Positions 11,285-21,958 of a stretch of DNA of 64,000 nucleotides are shown piece after piece (position 1 is the first letter of the stretch; the number at the start of each line of letters is the position of its first letter). The notes below the pieces were generated by a model that saw nothing but the letters and a program-made list of their open reading frames with translations, was not told where the DNA came from and made no database searches. This DNA comes from Adiantum capillus-veneris. Its lineage: Eukaryota; Streptophyta; Polypodiopsida; Polypodiales; Pteridaceae. The translations under genes were made by a program, and so were the position numbers. Location: contig CM043966.1 of the NCBI GenBank assembly GCA_014529385.2, positions 98,195,587-98,259,586 on the forward strand, read 5' to 3'.

Positions 11285-11510
11285 CGCTAGCATTGCCGTG
11301 AAAAAAAAGAAAAATGGAGAGAGAAAAATTTACACGGCAATAACTGCGGCTCAAATTGTGGTAGTGGTTTGAAAGCAATAACTGTGGTAATATATCCACT
11401 GCCATTACCACGTCTTTTGCCAGTGGTATTACCGCGCTCATCACTGCTAACGTCCATTAAAAAAATTAAGGTGCTCATTTGGGCCACCCACCCAAATGAG
11501 CACCTTTATT
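11285..11510. repeat. Hairpin-rich segment with perfect inverted repeat
   Basis: A perfect 16-bp inverted repeat (AAGGTGCTCATTTGGG and its complement) lies at 11468-11483 and 11491-11506 with a 7-base loop. Just left of it, GTGGTAAT/ATTACCAC and CAGTG/CACTG pairs can also fold. It may be the end of a small MITE-like element, but no terminal pair or target duplication was identified. Confidence 0.55.
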
Positions 11511-11752
11511 TTTGACCTACATTAACAATGAAACGTCAATTGTTTTTTGAGAGAGTATACAAAAAACCAAAGAATTGAAATTGAATTTACTTTACCTTGA
11601 CAACTTAATGTGTAGAAGATAAACTATTTGGAAAAGTTACAAATAAAATCTTAATAGTTGTATATACATTGTGCCACATTGGGACTTTACGGAAGTTTGG
11701 ACAAATATTTTTCTATCTAATCTCCTCGTTCTTGTCATCGTCCAGAGGCACC
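11511..11752. other. No gene seen
   Basis: Plain AT-rich sequence between the hairpin segment and the left LTR of the copia element; no domain or repeat was recognised. Confidence 0.5.
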
Positions 11753-11942
11753 TGAAGGGGATCGGAGAGCACCACAGACGGAGAGTGAGAGAGAGAAGGA
11801 GACACACGACACATAGATATGGGTGGGGAGACTCAAAGAGTGAGCAGCCCCTTATACACTTATGCTATGTATAAGGTATACAAGTCAGTGGGCGCCCAGA
11901 CTCTAGGCGGCCGAGCAAAGCATAGGCGCCTATACCTCAACA
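11753..11942 (-). repeat. 3' LTR of non-autonomous copia element
   Basis: This 190-bp segment is repeated directly at 15644-15836. Both begin (plus strand) TGAAGGGGATCGGAGAGCAC and end in ...CAACA or ...AAACA. About a dozen differences were counted by eye over 190 bp, mostly transitions. On the minus strand it begins TGTTGAGG and is preceded by the polypurine tract at 11943-11955, so this is the 3' LTR. Confidence 0.9.
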
Positions 11943-11955
11943 ACCTCCCACTTAA
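11943..11955 (-). other. Polypurine tract and adjacent hairpin
   Basis: Minus strand AAGTGGGAGGT directly precedes the 3' LTR, the same tract used by the copia elements at 25072 and 53145. Beside it CTTAAAGGC and GCCTTTAAG form a 9-bp hairpin with a 6-base loop. Confidence 0.8.
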
Positions 11956-12402
11956 AGGCGACTGTGCCTTTAAGCAAGGGAACCTAGTCTAAAGACTACA
12001 AAAGGCGAGAGAAAATCGCTCTCAACCAATGCCCACTGGCTGGCTGTGATCGTGTGCATCTGGCTATCTTGCTCCCGTGTAAGTCCATACACCACCAGAT
12101 GTACCGCACACGTACTGCAAGTATGTACGCAATACCTGTATATCTCCCTCGTGTACTATGCCATCATGAGTCAACAAACGATTGACAACCCCAACTGCAA
12201 ATGCTCCCACTCCAGCTACGATATCCAATCTCAAGATCAGCATCTCATACATGAGACCACCGAATGCCGATGCAATGCTAGCGGGCCCTACTAGCTCTAC
12301 GGAGCATGTATCAACATATATATCCCTGGCAATAGGCATCTCTGACTGACAAGGCGTGTTAGCCACATGCATCTCCTGAATGTCCGCAAAAGACGCATCA
12401 AC
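11956..12402 (-). other. 3' untranslated part of the copia element
   Basis: Between the gag stop and the polypurine tract, 450 bp show no pol sequence. A 102-codon antisense-side frame here has no domain. The pol region is simply absent. Confidence 0.6.
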
Positions 12403-13875
12403 CTATCGTGCAACCTCAGAGAAAACCAGCTGCTCTAGGTGTCTGCTGTAAGACATATCCTGCACAACTATATCCACATGCTCACTGTCGAGCATAGAAA
12501 GGAATGACTGCATAATCGCTGACATTTCAGCCTCCTCTGCAATCATCCAATGCAAACATGACCACTCAATCTGATGTGACTCACTAGAGCTCTCATGCTC
12601 TAACTCCTTATGCATAGACTCTTGCACAACATCCTCCTGTCGTGACTCACTAGAGCAAGACCGCTCTACCTTTCTATCTTGCATAGAAGTATCTCGCACA
12701 ACTGACTCTCTGCTTTGCTCAGTCACTAGCAAAGCATGCATGTCTGACTCTGTCACTTCTCTGTGTGACTGCTCAAGTCGTGCCCCAACTGTGTGCACAA
12801 TGAGCTCACTACTCTGCACTCCATGCAAAGCACCCTGCAACCCATGAGCAAAAGAGACTCTCCGAGTCTCTTGCTCTCTGTATGGCTGTAACAAGATTGA
12901 GACTCGACCATCTCGCACCAGTACTACGTGCAATGGGTACCATGTGCCAAATCTAGCACCTCTCCCAATCACTAGCGAACCCAAATGCAACGCAAAAGAT
13001 CGCTCAAGCAGCGATACCCGACATCCACTATCCGGTAGCTGTCTGACTGAGATCAAATCCCGTCTCAGATCTGGCACATAATGCACACGACGTAGGGTAA
13101 ATCTCATACAACTGGGCAAGGACAAGCATACATCTCTTGCACCCTCAATGTCATACACAACACCATCAGCCATGTGCACACAACCAAGTCTCCCACTAGA
13201 AAACGTGCTAAACCACTCACGATGCGACGTGACATGGAAAGTAGCATCTGAAAATAGTAACCAATGTGAAGACAATGTGCAATCCGATATGCAATCCGTA
13301 GACATAAGATCGTCTGAAGACAAGCTAGATGTAAATGTGACATCGCCGTCACAAGCATACTCAGTAACCACCATACTGATCTCACTAGCATCTGTCATGC
13401 CCAAATCTGCATCACGCATCTGTCGCCTCCGTTGTCTCAAACGCCTGAAACATCGACGCCTAATGTGCCCTCTATGTCCACAATGCCAACATGTCAAGTC
13501 TCTATGCCGTCGAGACTTGCGTGTGGGACCAATCTCTCCCATGGACATAGAAGTGGGACTAGACTCCCCTGTAGACATGGATGTCGCGTACATAGCATGT
13601 AAACTCTGCCATAAAGCATGAGTTGTAGTCTCCCTCGAGACCTGCCAGTAAACAGACTCAACCAGATGCAAACGAATCGTAGACATGGCTAACTCATCAA
13701 GATCGTGCCGATCATCATCACGCATAGACTTGGGCTTCGCCGATAAACCACGCAAGGGTTTATCTTGCCCCAAATCCGCCAATGCAACAAGCATATGCTC
13801 CTTCCAAGCAACAAAATCTGCACCATCAAACTGTGTCAGACCATAACGTTGGAAGTCAAATGAAAAATCATCCAT
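12403..13875 (-). CDS. Gag-like protein with dead protease, non-autonomous copia element
   Basis: An intact frame of 490 codons. I chose the ATG at 13875 (MDDFSFDF) because copia Gag similarity begins there; the 12 codons upstream belong to a duplicated leader. Residues 15-100 are the Gag N-terminal region (QFDGADFVAWKEHM, LDELAMSTIRLHL). The C-terminal half of that domain is missing: a short repeat-rich linker (SMSTGESSPTSMSMGE) leads to a CCHC zinc knuckle at 129-142 (C129, C132, H137, C142) followed by an Arg-rich patch. Residues 203-315 match a copia protease and the start of its linker (YVPDLRRDLISVRQL), but the active-site Asp-Ser-Gly is Phe-Ser-Asp, so it should not cleave. The tail (about 340-460) is rich in Ser and Glu. 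No integrase, RT or RNase H follows. Likely an RNA-packaging protein of a parasitic element. Confidence 0.85.
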   Translation of the reverse strand: MDDFSFDFQRYGLTQFDGADFVAWKEHMLVALADLGQDKPLRGLSAKPKSMRDDDRHDLDELAMSTIRLHLVESVYWQVSRETTTHALWQSLHAMYATSMSTGESSPTSMSMGEIGPTRKSRRHRDLTCWHCGHRGHIRRRCFRRLRQRRRQMRDADLGMTDASEISMVVTEYACDGDVTFTSSLSSDDLMSTDCISDCTLSSHWLLFSDATFHVTSHREWFSTFSSGRLGCVHMADGVVYDIEGARDVCLSLPSCMRFTLRRVHYVPDLRRDLISVRQLPDSGCRVSLLERSFALHLGSLVIGRGARFGTWYPLHVVLVRDGRVSILLQPYREQETRRVSFAHGLQGALHGVQSSELIVHTVGARLEQSHREVTESDMHALLVTEQSRESVVRDTSMQDRKVERSCSSESRQEDVVQESMHKELEHESSSESHQIEWSCLHWMIAEEAEMSAIMQSFLSMLDSEHVDIVVQDMSYSRHLEQLVFSEVAR

Positions 13876-14563
13876 AATGCTCGCAAAAGAGCAACCAACA
13901 ATGAATAGCAAATGTCAACCAAATCAGCCCTAAACTGGCTCGAATTGCATCAATAAAAGTCTGCAAATATGGCTCAAAACCTGATGCAAAATTGCACCAA
14001 TATCCGTGCAAAACCTTGCACAAAATCACAAGTCAATATGACTCGAATCTGGCTACCTAGCTCGTAGCCACACAAGCATACATCACAATATTCACTCCTG
14101 TGAGTGTGCCAAGATAAGTGTACGCTTGTCAAACCGTGAGCTAATCACCAAGCCCACACTGTGCGGTATCGATGCATACACACACACAAATCTACCACCT
14201 GCAGAGAACAAATCAGCCATAATGCTTGCAAAAGAGCAACCAACAATGAGTAGCAAATGTCAACCAAATCAGCCCTAAACTGGCTAGAATTGCATCAACA
14301 AAAGTTTGCAAATATGGCTCAAAACTTGATGCAAAATGCACCAATAAACCGTGTAAAACCTTGCACAAAATCACAAGTCAATATGACTCAAATCCGGCTA
14401 CCTATCTCGTAGCCACACAAGCATACATCACAATATTCTTTTCTGTGAGTGTGCCAAGATAATTGTATGCCTGTCAAACCGTGAGCTAATCACCAAGCCC
14501 ACACTGTGCGGTATCGATGCATACACACACACAAATCTCCCACCTGTAGAGAACACCACATGC
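13874..14563. repeat. 345-bp tandem duplication in the 5' leader
   Basis: ATAATGCTCGCAAAAGAGCA at 13874 recurs as ATAATGCTTGCAAAAGAGC at 14219. The match runs through CAAATCAGCCCTAAACTGGC, GCACAAAATCACAAGTCAAT, CTCGTAGCCACACAAGC and GTGCGGTATCGATGCATAC. Copies differ at scattered sites. The copy nearer the gene contributes the gag start codon region. Confidence 0.92.
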
Positions 14564-15629
14564 AAATGCTGAATGCAACCCGCAATCTCTACCTAGATCG
14601 CATAAATGATGCGCATAAAACTCATGCGAAAATTTCGCCAGAGTTTCGACGCACAATGGCTATCAACACAAAATAACCATTATCCTGCAAGCTCAATACA
14701 ATGAGCAATTGATGCGCATCAAACTACACTCAATATGCATGCATAAGCTCTGTAAACCTGTGTCCAACAAATGCTCACAAAGAGTACCACAGGTGACTAT
14801 ACATGTCATCCACAACCAACCTCTGCACTTGCTCAGAAGATCTACTGCTCACCACATAAGCATACATAGAGCATTACCCACTCAAAGACCATGTATGCAA
14901 GCCACAACACTAGAGAAGAACCACTCAACTGCAACTGGCAACACCTATGGGAGTACTAGACTCAACCTGTACCTAGGAGTCAAACCCGATCTTGTAACAC
15001 CTCATATGTGCCTGCTACCTGCAGTGTACACTGGTAAGCTGTCTGCAGCAAAGAAAACAACAGAGCCCAAAACTGTCCTTAAAAACAGTCTCTGTGTTTT
15101 TAATTTCAGACCCACCTGCACTCCGAATCAGAAAATGATTCCTTCTACAAAGTCGTAGAGCTTGAAGCCAGCTCCGTTTTGAACCAATTTTTTTTGGAAT
15201 CGGAGCTTTGTAGCTCAAGTTATGAGCAAAACAGTAGACTGCTGTCAAACTGTCAAAAACTGAACGACGTTCTTCTGTGCTTCTTTGAGCTCATAGAAAG
15301 GCTCAAACTCACTTCCCACCTCGATGCGTGAGCTGAATACATCAATCTCACAGTGCTTCCATATCTATGGAAGCTCCAAGCTCCAATCTGTCACCAATGT
15401 AGCAGTTACAAAGCTTGTCGAGAAGAGGGAAAATGTTGTACACAGTGGGCTGATCTGTAGAGGAATTTTGGACTGATCTGTGAGCACTAGGAAGCTCCTG
15501 AGAGCTCTCCTGCAAGCCTCTGTATGGCTGTCCACAAGCCTCCTCTACTTCTTTGCTCAGATCTGTGACCTCTCCGCCATAGCCGACGAGTTCATTACGA
15601 AGCCGTCCGTCTACGCTCTCACACCTGTC
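14564..15629 (-). other. 5' leader of the non-autonomous copia element
   Basis: About 1.1 kb of untranslated sequence lies between primer site and duplicated segment. The 149-codon plus-strand frame inside it (14709-15158) has no recognisable domain and runs antisense to the element. The long leader is the usual place for packaging signals, but none was identified. Confidence 0.5.
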
Positions 15630-15642
15630 GCTCTGATACCAA
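15630..15642 (-). other. Primer-binding site of the non-autonomous copia element
   Basis: On the minus strand TGGTATCAGAGCG follows the 5' LTR end after AAT. It is an exact iMet-type site, shown on plus as CGCTCTGATACCA. Confidence 0.9.
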
Positions 15643-15643
15643 T

Positions 15644-15836
15644 TGAAGGGGATCGGAGAGCACCACAGACGAAGAGTAAGAGATAAAAGGAGACACACGA
15701 CACACAGATATGGGTGGGGAGACTCAAAGAGTGAGCAGCCCCCTATACACTTATGCTATGTGTAAGGTATACAAGTCAGTGGGCGCCCAGACTCTGGGCG
15801 GCCGGGCAAAGCACATGCGCCTATACCCCAAAAACA
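15644..15836 (-). repeat. 5' LTR of non-autonomous copia element
   Basis: Direct copy of 11753-11942; minus-strand orientation is fixed by the adjacent primer site. Total element length is about 4.08 kb. Candidate flanking duplications do not match cleanly: GCACC lies to the left and CCTAC to the right, with at most CACC shared if the edge shifts. Confidence 0.9.
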
Positions 15837-16319
15837 CCTACATTTGATCACCTTGACTCTACATAAACTCAAACCAAATTAAACAATTATCAAGAGATCA
15901 AAACAATTGATAAAAAATTACTTGTTTAAACTTACCGCTTGTAGTTATCCAATCGCTACGTCGAATTGATCGCGAGAGATGTGGTTGTTCTCGAACAACC
16001 ATTGCTCCCGATACTTGACCATCTCTCTAGTTGGTCAAGTAAGAGTGATACTTTTCTAAGTTAGCAATAACAATAACAAATAATTAACTATAATCTTTAT
16101 AATCACCAATTTAGGTTGTAATTCAATCAATATTACATATTTATCCTTCCAGGCTGCCTTACCTCTTGAGCCATAGTGTCTGGGAGTTTGTCTGGTGCGA
16201 GCTTTGTGTTGTTGTCTGTAGGATGAGCTCGTCGTAGCTGATCGCTCTTTTCTTGCATTGCCCACTCCCACTCTACAACAACTACCATGTTGCCACCGTG
16301 ATAGCTCCTGTCTAGATCT
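15837..16319. other. No gene seen
   Basis: AT-rich flank of the copia element. CTTGACCATCTCTCTAGTTG and TGGTCAAG near 16014-16041 form a small inverted repeat. Confidence 0.5.
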
Positions 16320-16940
16320 CTAACCTGGTTGGCTGTTACACGCCGTACTAGACTGCTTGTTTTTCAAAAATGTTTTTATATAGCCCTCCAACCACTGTTG
16401 TGAAAAACGTTGATCCGGGGCATTTGGAAATCTAGCATGTAGCACGTCCTCAATGTAGGGTGCATGATCGGGCAGTTGGTGTCTAAACTTTACAAAACAA
16501 TTCTTATACGTCGAACGTATAAGAATCTGAAGATAGCATCGGAATGCCCTGCTCTCTGTTATACCAAAGTCCACCTCCCCGTCATATTTTACCTTGAAGT
16601 AGCACCCATGCGTGTCTGGCTCGGGTGCGTCAATATCCTCATCCTCAGCCTCAAGGTCAGCACGCTCTGAAATAGGGGACTCCATTACCCCACCACTACC
16701 AAAAAAAGCAAAGCCACAAGATCCGTTGTTTCTTTGTCTCTCTCGACACTCGTTGGCTTCAGACGAGCGTTGATACGTGCCGCTAGAGGAAGTACGTGGA
16801 CGGTGTTCTGGAGAAGCACGAGTGGAATGGAGTGGCATTGGACCCTATGATGCCATGGGAGTGGGACCCTACGATGGAAGGGGAGTGGGACCCTGCAATG
16901 GAAGGGGAGTAGGACGATAAGAAGGGGACGTAGACTGAGG
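16320..16940 (-). pseudogene. Unrecognised Pro-rich ORF, partly open
   Basis: The longest open part covers 172 codons (16838 to 16320). In the same frame upstream a Pro-rich repeat (PTPLP, GPTP lines from 16940) is crossed by two stops. Downstream come an acidic patch (DLEAEDEDIDAPEPD) and a globular-looking stretch (HGCYFKVKYDGEVDFG, then KFRHQLPDHAPYIEDVLHAR). It ends EGYIKTFLKNKQ. I do not recognise the family; it may be part of a DNA-transposon accessory protein. Inside it (16500-16526) is a 12-bp perfect inverted repeat with a 3-base loop. The Pro-rich region corresponds to a 20-24 bp DNA repeat (GTGGGACCCTA-like) at 16855-16915. Confidence 0.4.
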
Positions 16941-18133
16941 TGCCGTCGGTGCGAGGCTCTAGATATAAGGAGTCCCTCCCTGACTCCCCCATGGTGTTGA
17001 CTACGAAGAAAGATCGTAGGTCGCAAGCCGTTGCAGAGTGTAACGGCCAAACAATCCCTCCATCGAATGAAGGTACTCGTCTTGTAAAGAGAGAGCCCAC
17101 TATAGGTTTAGATCTATGACCGGTGGAGGAACCTGAGTAGAGTAGGTGTAGGATGGCCATGCCTACAAATAGCAAAAATAAACCTATGACACTCATGGTT
17201 TAGGGTTAATTAGCCAGAAATACTCTTTATTTATTTTCTTGTTCTCACCAACTCAAGACTCGGGTCCATGGGAGGCGATATCCACCCCGGGCGGGAGCCC
17301 ACCTGGATGTGGACCAACCAAAAGTAGAGCCAGATGGCTGCTCCCCACCAAGTGGCCTCTTCTTTGACATCTACATTACAAAGAGAAATATGAGATTTAG
17401 CTTTCCCCCCTACTCACTCATCTATAAATTACATACACAAGTATATTAGCACACAAGCACGTAGATACATATACATACTAGTAGACCTAAGTAGAGGCTA
17501 ATAGTACCAAAGTCAAGTGGTGCCTCTTTAGCTATCATCACAACTTCAACCGTGGCAAAACCAAAGGTACGTTGCGGCAATCCATGCATGAGTGGATCAA
17601 TGACTGCAATGCCACGATTAAAAAAGGAATATACCCAAGAGGAAGCGTCTAACCTTCGGATGCTAGGATCCCGCACTTAGTGCCTACATACACGCGTAAA
17701 TAAATATATATACAAATACGTAAATGTGGCAATCATTTTGAGTAGAGCTAAAGAGTTATGGTTGTAAATGTAGCCATCGTTTTGTGTTGTGCGCAGTGTA
17801 AGAGTGCTCTTGCTTCTGTAGAGTGTTATGAAGAAGAGCTTCTTTATTGTACTTCTTGCACAACATCTCTTGATAGCATCTCCTTGTTCAAGAGATTACT
17901 TTGCACATTGCATGCCTACCTCCATTCTAAGATAGGGTACCGTTGAAAGCTGTCCAACCTAATGGTGCCTATTCCGTGGGGAGAAAGAGATAGGAAGGGA
18001 GAGATAGTGATAGAGAAGCTAAGGAGAAGAGAGTAGAAAGTAATTTCTAAATTCCATCGGCTTCACGTAAAGAAGGTCTTTTCATAGCACTCTACAGAAG
18101 CTGAAGCATACCCGCACTGCGCAGACCACAAAA
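16941..18133. other. No recognisable gene
   Basis: Scattered short frames only. A GC-richer stretch at 17260-17350 (GGGAGGCGATATCCACCCCG) stands out from the AT-rich surroundings but matches nothing I know. Confidence 0.5.
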
Positions 18134-18295
18134 ATGGCTGCTTCGCCTACAACCATTGCTCTTCATCTCCCTATCTCTTTATCTTCCCCTCTCTATCTAT
18201 CTCTTTCTCCCCGCGGATATCTCTATTTCTCTATCTCCCTCTCTGTCTCTCTCTTTCTCTCTCTCTCTCTCTCCCTCTTTCTCTCTCTCTATCCT

Positions 18296-18357
<62 letters not shown>

Positions 18358-18412
18358 CCCCCCCGCCCCTCCCTCCCTCCCTCCCTCTTTCTCTTTCTCT
18401 ATTTCTTTCTCA

Positions 18413-18471
<59 letters not shown>

Positions 18472-18577
18472 GTTAAACTCGTCGTTGGCTAGATATTTAA
18501 GGTCTCTTGGGATAGTTTCCTATGATGTTAAAACTCTCTTCTTCTTCTTCTTCTCTCTCTCTCTCTCTCTCTTTGTC

Positions 18578-18616
<39 letters not shown>

Positions 18617-18690
18617 TTCTCTCCCTTTCCCTCTCTCCCTCTATCTATCTCTATCTCTCTCTATTTCTCTCTCTCTCTCTCTCTCTCCCC

Positions 18691-18727
<37 letters not shown>

Positions 18728-18820
18728 CCTCTTTCTCTCTTTCTCTCTTTCCCTCTTTCCCTCTCCCTCTCTCTATTCCTATCTCTCTTTCTATCTTTCC
18801 CTCTTTCTCTCTCTCTTAGG
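18134..18820. repeat. Long CT-rich imperfect microsatellite
   Basis: About 690 bp of (CT)n mixed with CCCT, CTTT and CTAT variants, split by a short unique stretch at 18472-18540. It holds pure CT blocks at 18300-18353 and 18418-18470, and a C-rich block at 18354-18385. It gives long false SLSLSL frames in two registers. Confidence 0.95.
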
Positions 18821-19038
18821 CTAGTTATGCTTTCATACACACATTCATCATGCTGTTTGAGAAAGGATAGTGTATTATCGTTGCATCTATGAGTGACATT
18901 GATTGGTGGTACCTGCTTGACTTGTCTTCTTGTATGAGATTGTGTGATCTTGAGTTATAACGAAGTGGCTAGAGTGTCCAACAATGGTGTTAATAATTTC
19001 TTTGAATGTTTGTTTTGTAATTACAAAGGGATCCTAAG

Positions 19039-20421
19039 GTGAGGTCTAAATGCTTCATCAAGGGGAACGAGGTTTTGGCTATAGTATCCAACAATATGGA
19101 AACACAATTACCAAGGGGTGTGAGGGAATTCTTTTACCTAGAAATCAAGACCAAAGTCTTTGCAATTCTAGGAAATACAACTTGTTGGAAAAGTGTTGAT
19201 CGTAGTTACCTTACTCGTCTCATCAAGAGCCCTTCTGTTAGTTCTTTATTTACATCGATGATATTCCAAGAGATTGGTTTGCCAACCTCATAGAACTTCA
19301 ACTTAGGATGTGGTTGGGTCTAAAAGATATATACTACTACTTGGCAATGCACTCACAGATGCTAAGGATTGCCAAAGTTGCCAAGAATTTTGAAGCACTT
19401 GTAGCTGTCATAGGAAAAGAAAAGGTAGAATATAATTTTAGACCACATTGCCATGTAGGAGTTCTAAGGGAATACCCAATCATGCGAGTCAAAAGATTAT
19501 TTAGAGATTGGCCCCGAAACATCAATAATATTGTAAAGAAACCATAAAAATCAAATTTGGATGAATAAAAAGAATATACTGAGTTTTGGTATACATGTGT
19601 ATTAAGTCTTGTCTCTCCTTGTCTTGTTTTTAGATGTATCTTTTTAACCATTTAAATGAACGCCCAAGTGTTTTTGCACAAAACATCTATTTCAACTATG
19701 CACTTAGATTCAATGTTCATTGGGGAGTTGAAGTGGTTCGAGCTTCAAAGGGAACTAGAGATTACCTTGTTCCAAATACTTACGTAGAATGGGAATTGTA
19801 TGTCAAAGCACAACCTAAATATCGGACCCAAGTGACTGATAGATACATGGTTGACCCATAGCTTTGGGTTAAGGAGAATATTCAGGAGGGCGATGCCACA
19901 GTACAGGTATATGTTCTTTATCTTAACATGTGCTCACTCTTGGATATACCGAGCCGTGAAATCATCCTTAGTAAGAAGGAACTCTTGGCTTCTGTGATAA
20001 AGTCATAATTTGAGTCTAAAAGAATTCAAATAGTTGCAGTCAATTCTATTATGTACCTCAGGGATGGTTTGATAGAGTCTACGGACCTATCCTTAACTTC
20101 AATCCTCACAACATTACTATCACTTTCGATGACCATGAGAAGCCTAGGTGTATTTGTGATTTTTCTCAAGCATATCCAATGGTAGTAAACTCAAGTAGGT
20201 ATTTTTATAGTGATGATGTCAATGAATGACACACTCATGTAAATTGCATTAATGTGATACCACTCACGCATGTATCTTGAGGGGAAGAGTGGTATGAGAA
20301 GAAGGATGTGAATCTCACAACACACGTAGAAGTTCTAAACTTTAAAACCCCAGATGTAAGCAAATACAAGGGTAGAACCTTAATAGTAGGAACCAATAAC
20401 TACTTTTCACATTTATGTACT
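19039..20421 (+). pseudogene. Unrecognised multi-exon gene remnant
   Basis: Consecutive coding-like blocks all read on plus. They are 19039-19293, 19308-19547 (NFRPHCHVGVLREYPIMRVK), 19634-19861 (FNHLNERPSVFAQNIYFNYA, GVEVVRASKGTRDYL) and 20036-20229 (YYVPQGWFDRVYGPILNFNP, then CDFSQAYPM). The last continues with stops to 20421 (FKTPDVSKYKGRTLIVGTNN). A good acceptor (CTTGTTTTTAG) precedes the third block and a donor-like CAG/GTATAT follows it at about 19907, suggesting introns. In-frame stops occur at 19859, 20227 and about 20278. I cannot assign a family. It is not RT, integrase or a transposase I know. It could be a decayed host gene or an unfamiliar mobile-element protein. Confidence 0.45.
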
Positions 20422-20579
20422 TCTTCAAAGTAGCAAGCAACCTTTTGACTCTTATGGTTATAACAATTTGATTTTGATGTAATTCATATTGTCTTAAGGT
20501 CATAACCTTTGAGTTCAAACTTTTTTAATACCAATTCTAACTAACTTGAGCAATGGGGTGTGTGTGACATTTTACCTTG

Positions 20580-20840
20580 AGAGATATGGATTGATATACT
20601 CTCTCGCATTATGGTGAAAGAGCATCTTCAGATGGTAGTGAAAGTAATGGATTTTCACGACTACATGAGATGGAGTAGAGAAAAAGAGGGTACTATTGAC
20701 AAATTGCATTGTGCCAAATATATTTTGGGTGCGTGGTAGCATTACGTTGCAGGAAATTCAGAGTTTAGACCACCCGTTACATAATCCTATGAAGACAAGA
20801 CTTTAGAGCTTATGACTTACAAACTTTTTTGTGGATGTCC
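20580..20840 (+). pseudogene. Possible last exon of the same unknown remnant
   Basis: A plus frame reads IMVKEHLQMVVKVMDFHDYM then RWSREKEGTIDKLHCAKYIL, followed by two stops and YEDKTLELMTYKLFCGCP. It lies just downstream of the unknown remnant and in the same direction. No family was recognised. Confidence 0.3.
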
Positions 20841-21274
20841 TTGTTGGGTTTCAAGCCGCATGTAATGACCCCAAGCAAGAAAAGATTGGCAAGATCTGTA
20901 GAATCACACAGAGATATGAGGGCTTGGAGCAAATCGGCACTGAGCAGGAGTGTATAGACTTGAGGAGAATCAAGCACCAAGAATTTTGAGCATTGTATTG
21001 CAATAAGCTTGGAAAGATTAAAGTTTTGAAGCAACATAGCAAGCCTTCATCAACAAATCAAAGGCGGGCTTGAACAGGGGAAGCAAGGAAATCAAGTCGG
21101 GCAGCCACAACGAGTGTACTATGCAGGGGAATTGAGAAATAGACATCGCGCAACAACTCAACATTGAGAAAGGAATTTGCAGGGTGCTGGTTGTGTAGAG
21201 AGACACACACACTCACACACACTCCCAATTGGGTGATCGTGAGAAGCAAAACCAAGCATAGAGCAAGGCCCTCC
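20841..21274. other. No gene seen
   Basis: A TGTTGGGTTTCAAGCC stretch at 20843 resembles the start of the copia LTR at 25085, but no LTR body follows. Confidence 0.4.
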
Positions 21275-21300
21275 CCCCCCCCCCCCCCCCCCCCCCCCCC
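21275..21300. repeat. Poly-C run (about 26)
   Basis: An uninterrupted C run, the second long one in the window after 3779-3813. Confidence 0.9.
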
Positions 21301-21465
21301 ATCTTGACAGTGCTTGTCAGTCTGGCTCGTCAGAGTATGTGCAGAATCAATTGTTTTTAATTTCTTGATTTCCACAACTTTGTGTGCAAGGGGCCGCTCC
21401 CACAGAGCCCTCGACAGTCATATCAATCTTGAGAGATAGAGATAAAGAGCAATCCTGATGGCAAA

Positions 21466-21706
<241 letters not shown>

Positions 21707-21958
21707 GCATTTTTTGCCTCATCATCTCGGCACTTGTTTAAGCAGATATGGTGAGTACTCCTGTTCGACGGTGGGGGGCAACCTCGATATTGGCACCCAC
21801 CAACATTGGCAAGAGTGGCCTCAACATTGACAACTTGCTGCTCTGCATTGGCACATTAGTTTTGACATCAATTCTTGCAATTCGGCATCGGCTCAACATC
21901 ACCTCTCATTGCAGCAAATTTCAACATCTGACTCTGACACCGAGCATTCTTATGGATA

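Noticed and set aside
13148-13621. 157-codon plus-strand frame
   Set aside because: Antisense shadow of the intact minus-strand gag-like ORF.
14709-15158. 149-codon plus-strand frame
   Set aside because: Lies antisense in the leader of the minus-strand copia element; no domain and no homologous frame elsewhere.
11746-15841. Target-site duplication of the gag-only copia element
   Set aside because: Flanks GCACC and CCTAC do not match unless the LTR edge is moved off TG/CA; left unassigned.
18134-18892. Overlapping 100-135 codon frames rich in SLSLSL
   Set aside because: Translations of the CT microsatellite in several registers; no real coding signal.
20843-20870. TGTTGGGTTTCAAGCC as an LTR start
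   Set aside because: Resembles the 25085 LTR edge but lacks a polypurine tract before it and LTR sequence after it.
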